A DNA stretch of 7,590 nucleotides, taken from an uncultured Eubacteriales bacterium (GTDB lineage: Bacteria > Bacillota > Clostridia > Oscillospirales > Oscillospiraceae). The position numbers and the translations under genes are program-made. The stretch is from the NCBI GenBank assembly GCA_905210385.1, contig CAJLWS010000067.1, forward strand, positions 1 to 7,590. The letters run 5' to 3'. Shown piece by piece: positions 5,233-7,590 of this stretch (positions within the stretch are counted from its first letter, which is position 1; the number at the start of each line of letters is the position of its first letter). The notes beneath the pieces were generated by a model. That model saw only the letters and a list, made by a program, of their open reading frames with translations, ran no database searches and was not told the DNA's origin.

Positions 5233-6252
5233 TCAGGCGTGGCGGATATTCAACACATCTATGGGCACCTCTTCCTCATAGATTCCCATGCTGTTGACCA
5301 ACTCCAACACCGCCTCATCATCCAGTTCGTAGTAAGGGGAAATCCACTCCCCGGGCAGGGTGGCGGAGGCCAGGCTGGTATCAAGGTCCATTCCGATGGC
5401 CTGGGTAGCGAAGTAGATCATGGTGTCCAGAGGCATATCGCTCTCCACATAGGTGTTGAAGATGTTGATCAGCGACGTCACCTTGGTCACGTTGGAAAGC
5501 GTGATGGTTTGGCTGACCAGGGCGGCCAGGAAGTCCCGCTGGGTCTGCACCCGGCCAATATCCGCGCTGGGATAGCAGCTGCGGCAGCGCACTACCCCCA
5601 CCGCCTGCTGTCCGTTCAGCCTCTGATACCCAGCCTTGATATGGATATACAGATTTTGATAGGGGTCCTCATAGTCCATGTCCACCGGCACGTCAAACCA
5701 CACCCCGCCGATCTCATCCACAATGGCCTGGAACGCCTTCAAATTGATGGAGACATAGAAATCAATGGGGATCCCCAGCATGTCGGACACCGTCTCCCGC
5801 ACCAGATCCACCCCACCGGAGCTGTAGGTAGCATTGATCTTGCTGTTATATCCGTTGCGCAGCACCAATGTATCCCGGGGGATGGAGATTAGTGTGGCGG
5901 TTTTATTGTTGGTGTCAAAAGTCCCCAGCATAATGGTATCTGAGCCGCCCATATCCGCCACACCCACCAACAGGCAGGTATAAACCCCCTCCCGCCGGGT
6001 AAGCACCAGGGGCGTGTTCTCCGACTGGGTGGGCGCGGAGGGGTCCGTCTCCGGATCCATCGCAGCGCTGGACTGGGGGTCCGGGGTGAACACCACCTGC
6101 TCCTCCACTGCCGGCGGCTTGATCCACAACCGGAACGCCGCATAGGAAACCACGATCAGCATGGAGAGAACAACCAAAATGATATAGAGCACCTTCAGCA
6201 GCCGAAACAGCGGGGAGCGCTTGCGGCGCTTGGGCTTGGCAGGTGAGGCCAT
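5233..6252 (-). CDS. LytR-CpsA-Psr (LCP) family cell-wall ligase
   Basis: A 339-residue type II membrane protein. Positively charged residues 7-20 precede one membrane helix (about 18-40); the rest lies outside the cell. After a Pro/Ser/Thr-rich linker (48-84) the LCP domain spans about 91-255. It shows CLLVGVADMGGSDTIMLGTF (93-112), with D105 in the metal and pyrophosphate site. It also has LISIPRDTLV (121-130) with R126, KINATYSSGG (138-147), and VRCR (221-224) followed by DIGRVQTQRDF (231-241). These Arg and Asp residues bind the polyprenyl-pyrophosphate substrate in known LCP proteins. The family joins teichoic acids or other glycopolymers to peptidoglycan. AAGGAAG (6259-6265) lies 6 bp before the ATG, and a clear promoter lies at 6315-6343. 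A transcription-attenuator role, the old LytR label, is not supported by any DNA-binding domain. Confidence 0.93.
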   Translation of the reverse strand: MASPAKPKRRKRSPLFRLLKVLYIILVVLSMLIVVSYAAFRLWIKPPAVEEQVVFTPDPQSSAAMDPETDPSAPTQSENTPLVLTRREGVYTCLLVGVADMGGSDTIMLGTFDTNNKTATLISIPRDTLVLRNGYNSKINATYSSGGVDLVRETVSDMLGIPIDFYVSINLKAFQAIVDEIGGVWFDVPVDMDYEDPYQNLYIHIKAGYQRLNGQQAVGVVRCRSCYPSADIGRVQTQRDFLAALVSQTITLSNVTKVTSLINIFNTYVESDMPLDTMIYFATQAIGMDLDTSLASATLPGEWISPYYELDDEAVLELVNSMGIYEEEVPIDVLNIRHA

Positions 6253-6314
6253 AGAAAACTTCCTTTCGGAGGAAAATCAAGAGCAGGTCAGATTATGTCA
6301 ACTTTTGCCCCATT

Positions 6315-6343
6315 AGTATACCCAATGCGCCGTAGAAATGCAA
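6315..6343 (-). promoter_or_regulatory. Sigma-A promoter of the LCP gene
   Basis: On the minus strand: -35 TTGCAT (6343-6338), 17-bp spacer, -10 TATACT (6320-6315). The transcript would start near 6308, about 55 nt before the LCP start codon. It is divergent from the Crp-type promoter at 6421-6449, with about 78 bp between the two -35 boxes. Confidence 0.75.
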
Positions 6344-6420
6344 GTGCCTGGCGCAGGAATTCATATTTTTTTAAAGTTTGACATCCGCCCTGCCCCCTGC
6401 GGCAAACAACCTTCCCGGGG

Positions 6421-6449
6421 TTGACAAGGCTTTCCTCTCTCAGTATAAT
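6421..6449 (+). promoter_or_regulatory. Perfect consensus sigma-A promoter of the Crp-type regulator
   Basis: TTGACA (6421-6426), exactly 17 bp, TATAAT (6444-6449): both hexamers and the spacer are ideal. Transcription should start near 6456. This excludes any start codon upstream of the -10, including the open frame reaching back to TTG at 6378. Such a promoter needs no activator, so any control would be by repression. Confidence 0.9.
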
Positions 6450-6476
6450 GTTTATGTCCCAAATGATACAGTTTTC

Positions 6477-6491
6477 GGAGGTGTCAGTTTG
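6477..6491 (+). promoter_or_regulatory. Ribosome binding site and TTG start deciding the regulator's N-terminus
   Basis: GGAGG at 6477-6481 lies 7 bp before TTG at 6489-6491, in frame with the Crp-type protein. No ATG or GTG in this frame lies between the promoter and the conserved domain. Confidence 0.75.
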
Positions 6492-7118
6492 GTTGCGGAC
6501 CAGGTAAAACATCATTTCCTGCTGCGCCGGGTGGACGAACCGCTGCGCACGGAAATCCTCTCCCGGGCACACCTGGTGGATGTGGCCAGAGGGGAGACCG
6601 TGTATGACCGGCACCGGTTCCTCCGGTGTCTGGGCATCGTCCTCCGGGGACGCATCCAGGTGTGCAAGGACAACCTGCTGGTATCCACCCTACTGGAAGG
6701 GGACGTCTTCGGCGCTGCCGCCCTGTTCAACGGCAATCCGGACTTCCCCACCACCATGCGGGCGCTGGCCCCCTGCCAGGTACTGCTCATCCCCCAGGAG
6801 GACGTGCAGCGGATGCTGTGGCAGTGCCCCGCCTTTGCGGAGGACTACGTGACCTACCTCTCCCAGCGCATCCAGTTCCTCAGCGCCCGGCTGGACACAG
6901 TGTCCGCGGGCAGCGCAGAGCGAAAGCTGGCCCAGTACCTGCTGGAGGTCGGCGGCGGAACCGACGAGGTCACCACTTCCGCCACCCGTCTGTCCGCCCT
7001 GATCGGAGTGGGGCGGGCCTCCCTGTACCGGGCCTTTGAGGAGTTGGAGCAGGAGGGCGCCATCCTACGGGAGGGGAAACTTATCCGCATTCTAGACCGA
7101 AAAAAGTTGCAAATCTGA
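6489..7118 (+). CDS. Crp/Fnr-family transcription regulator
   Basis: Read from TTG 6489 this is 209 residues. The N-terminal cyclic-nucleotide-type beta barrel (about 8-107) contains RGRIQV (53-58) and LLEGDVFGAAALFNG (68-82), the usual G-D-x-F-G turn. A dimer helix follows (about 110-142, AFAEDYVTYLSQRIQFLSARL). The C-terminal winged helix holds TRLSALIGVGRASLYRAFEE (166-185) with recognition helix GRASLYRAFEEL. The Arg-Ser/Thr pair that holds the cAMP phosphate in Crp is absent (FPTTMRAL instead), and there is no Fnr-type cysteine cluster, so the signal is unknown. The next gene, a transporter lipoprotein, starts 17 bp later, suggesting the regulator controls that operon, its own included. 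Confidence 0.88.
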   Translation: MVADQVKHHFLLRRVDEPLRTEILSRAHLVDVARGETVYDRHRFLRCLGIVLRGRIQVCKDNLLVSTLLEGDVFGAAALFNGNPDFPTTMRALAPCQVLLIPQEDVQRMLWQCPAFAEDYVTYLSQRIQFLSARLDTVSAGSAERKLAQYLLEVGGGTDEVTTSATRLSALIGVGRASLYRAFEELEQEGAILREGKLIRILDRKKLQI

Positions 7119-7135
7119 AGAAGAAAGGACGCTGT

Positions 7136-7590
7136 ATGATGAAGAAACGTAGTTTGTGGGCATTCCTACTGGCCCTGGCCATGGTGTGCTCCCTGGCCGC
7201 CTGCAGTCCCGCTGCCGAGGAGGAGAGCCCTAGTGCTGACCCCAGCCAGACTGTCTCCGCCAGGCAGGAACCGACGGCGGAACCCACCCCCAGCCAGACC
7301 CCGGAGGAGCGGGGCACCGTCCGCCTGGCCGTGCTGTCCGGCCCCACCGGTGTGGGTGCCGCCAAGCTCATCGCCGACAGCGACGCGGGGCTCACCGCCA
7401 ATAACTATGAGTACGTAGTGGCCAACGACAACAACGAGCTGGTGGCCGGCCTGACGGGCAGCGACCCCTCCTTTGACATCGCCACTGTGGCCTCTAACAT
7501 GGCGGTCAACCTCTACAACCGCACCGAGGGCGGGGTGAAGATCATCGCCCTCGGCACCCAGGGGGTCCTCCACATCCTGGAGAGCGGCGG
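7136..7590 (+). CDS. ABC transporter substrate-binding lipoprotein, NitT/TauT-like, partial
   Basis: The frame is open from ATG 7136 to the window edge (151 codons seen). ATG 7139 is an equally possible start; AAAGGA at 7124-7129 serves either. A signal peptide (KKR, then a hydrophobic run to about residue 20) ends in lipobox LAAC with lipid-bearing Cys23. A Pro/Glu/Ser linker (24-60) leads to the periplasmic-binding fold: VRLAVLSGPTGVGAAKLIAD (62-81), then NNELVAGLTG (99-108), FDIATVASNMAVNLYNRTEG (113-132) and VKIIALGTQGVLHILESG (134-151). This pattern fits the NMT1/SsuA/TauA-like group, whose ligands include nitrate, sulfonates and thiamine precursors. The ligand cannot be told from this half. 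It is a Gram-positive lipoprotein on the outer face of the membrane. Permease and ATPase genes would be expected to the right. Confidence 0.8.
   Translation, partial: MMKKRSLWAFLLALAMVCSLAACSPAAEEESPSADPSQTVSARQEPTAEPTPSQTPEERGTVRLAVLSGPTGVGAAKLIADSDAGLTANNYEYVVANDNNELVAGLTGSDPSFDIATVASNMAVNLYNRTEGGVKIIALGTQGVLHILESG

Noticed and set aside
5041..5892. Plus-strand open frame (283 codons) opposite the LCP gene
   Set aside because: It starts inside the terminator stem and lies antisense to a complete LCP gene.
6448..6507. Short frame with several ATG codons overlapping the regulator start, as a leader peptide
   Set aside because: Its first ATG lies within the -10 box and none has an SD site at useful spacing; chance is enough to explain it.

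Overview
The window looks like a piece of a Clostridia (Bacillota) chromosome, most likely an Oscillospiraceae-type gut anaerobe. This rests on the moderately high GC content, strong Shine-Dalgarno sites, consensus sigma-A promoters, the type of conjugation module and the LCP/GreA/Crp gene types. Assignment below order level is inference.

Left third (1-3000, all genes on the minus strand): a fragment of an integrative conjugative element (ICE). In transcription order it holds a TOPRIM/DUF3991 protein that has lost its N-terminal part, a full-length VirD4/TraG-type coupling ATPase, and a small winged-helix protein that overlaps the ATPase by ATGA. No relaxase, integrase or mating-channel gene is visible, although such genes could lie beyond the left edge. 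A perfect 52-bp direct repeat (22-73 and 2949-3000) brackets the module. The right copy sits exactly at the truncation point of the TOPRIM gene. This is the least ordinary structure in the window.

Middle (3001-3760): a housekeeping tRNA operon on the minus strand with a promoter, tRNA-Leu(UAA), initiator tRNA-fMet(CAU) and an intrinsic terminator. The ICE fragment starts about 230 bp beyond the 3' end of tRNA-fMet. Between the tRNA promoter and the next gene are an imperfect inverted repeat and two very short overlapping reading frames that may be gene relics.

Right (3764-7590): ordinary chromosomal genes. A GNAT acetyltransferase and a GreA-type transcript cleavage factor overlap by 8 bp on the plus strand. 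They meet a convergent LCP (LytR-CpsA-Psr) cell-wall ligase gene across a perfect 24-bp terminator stem. Divergent from the LCP gene, a perfect consensus promoter drives a Crp/Fnr-type regulator, which appears to use a TTG start. It is followed 17 bp later by a lipoprotein substrate-binding protein of NitT/TauT type that runs off the right edge. Regulator and transporter protein probably form one operon.
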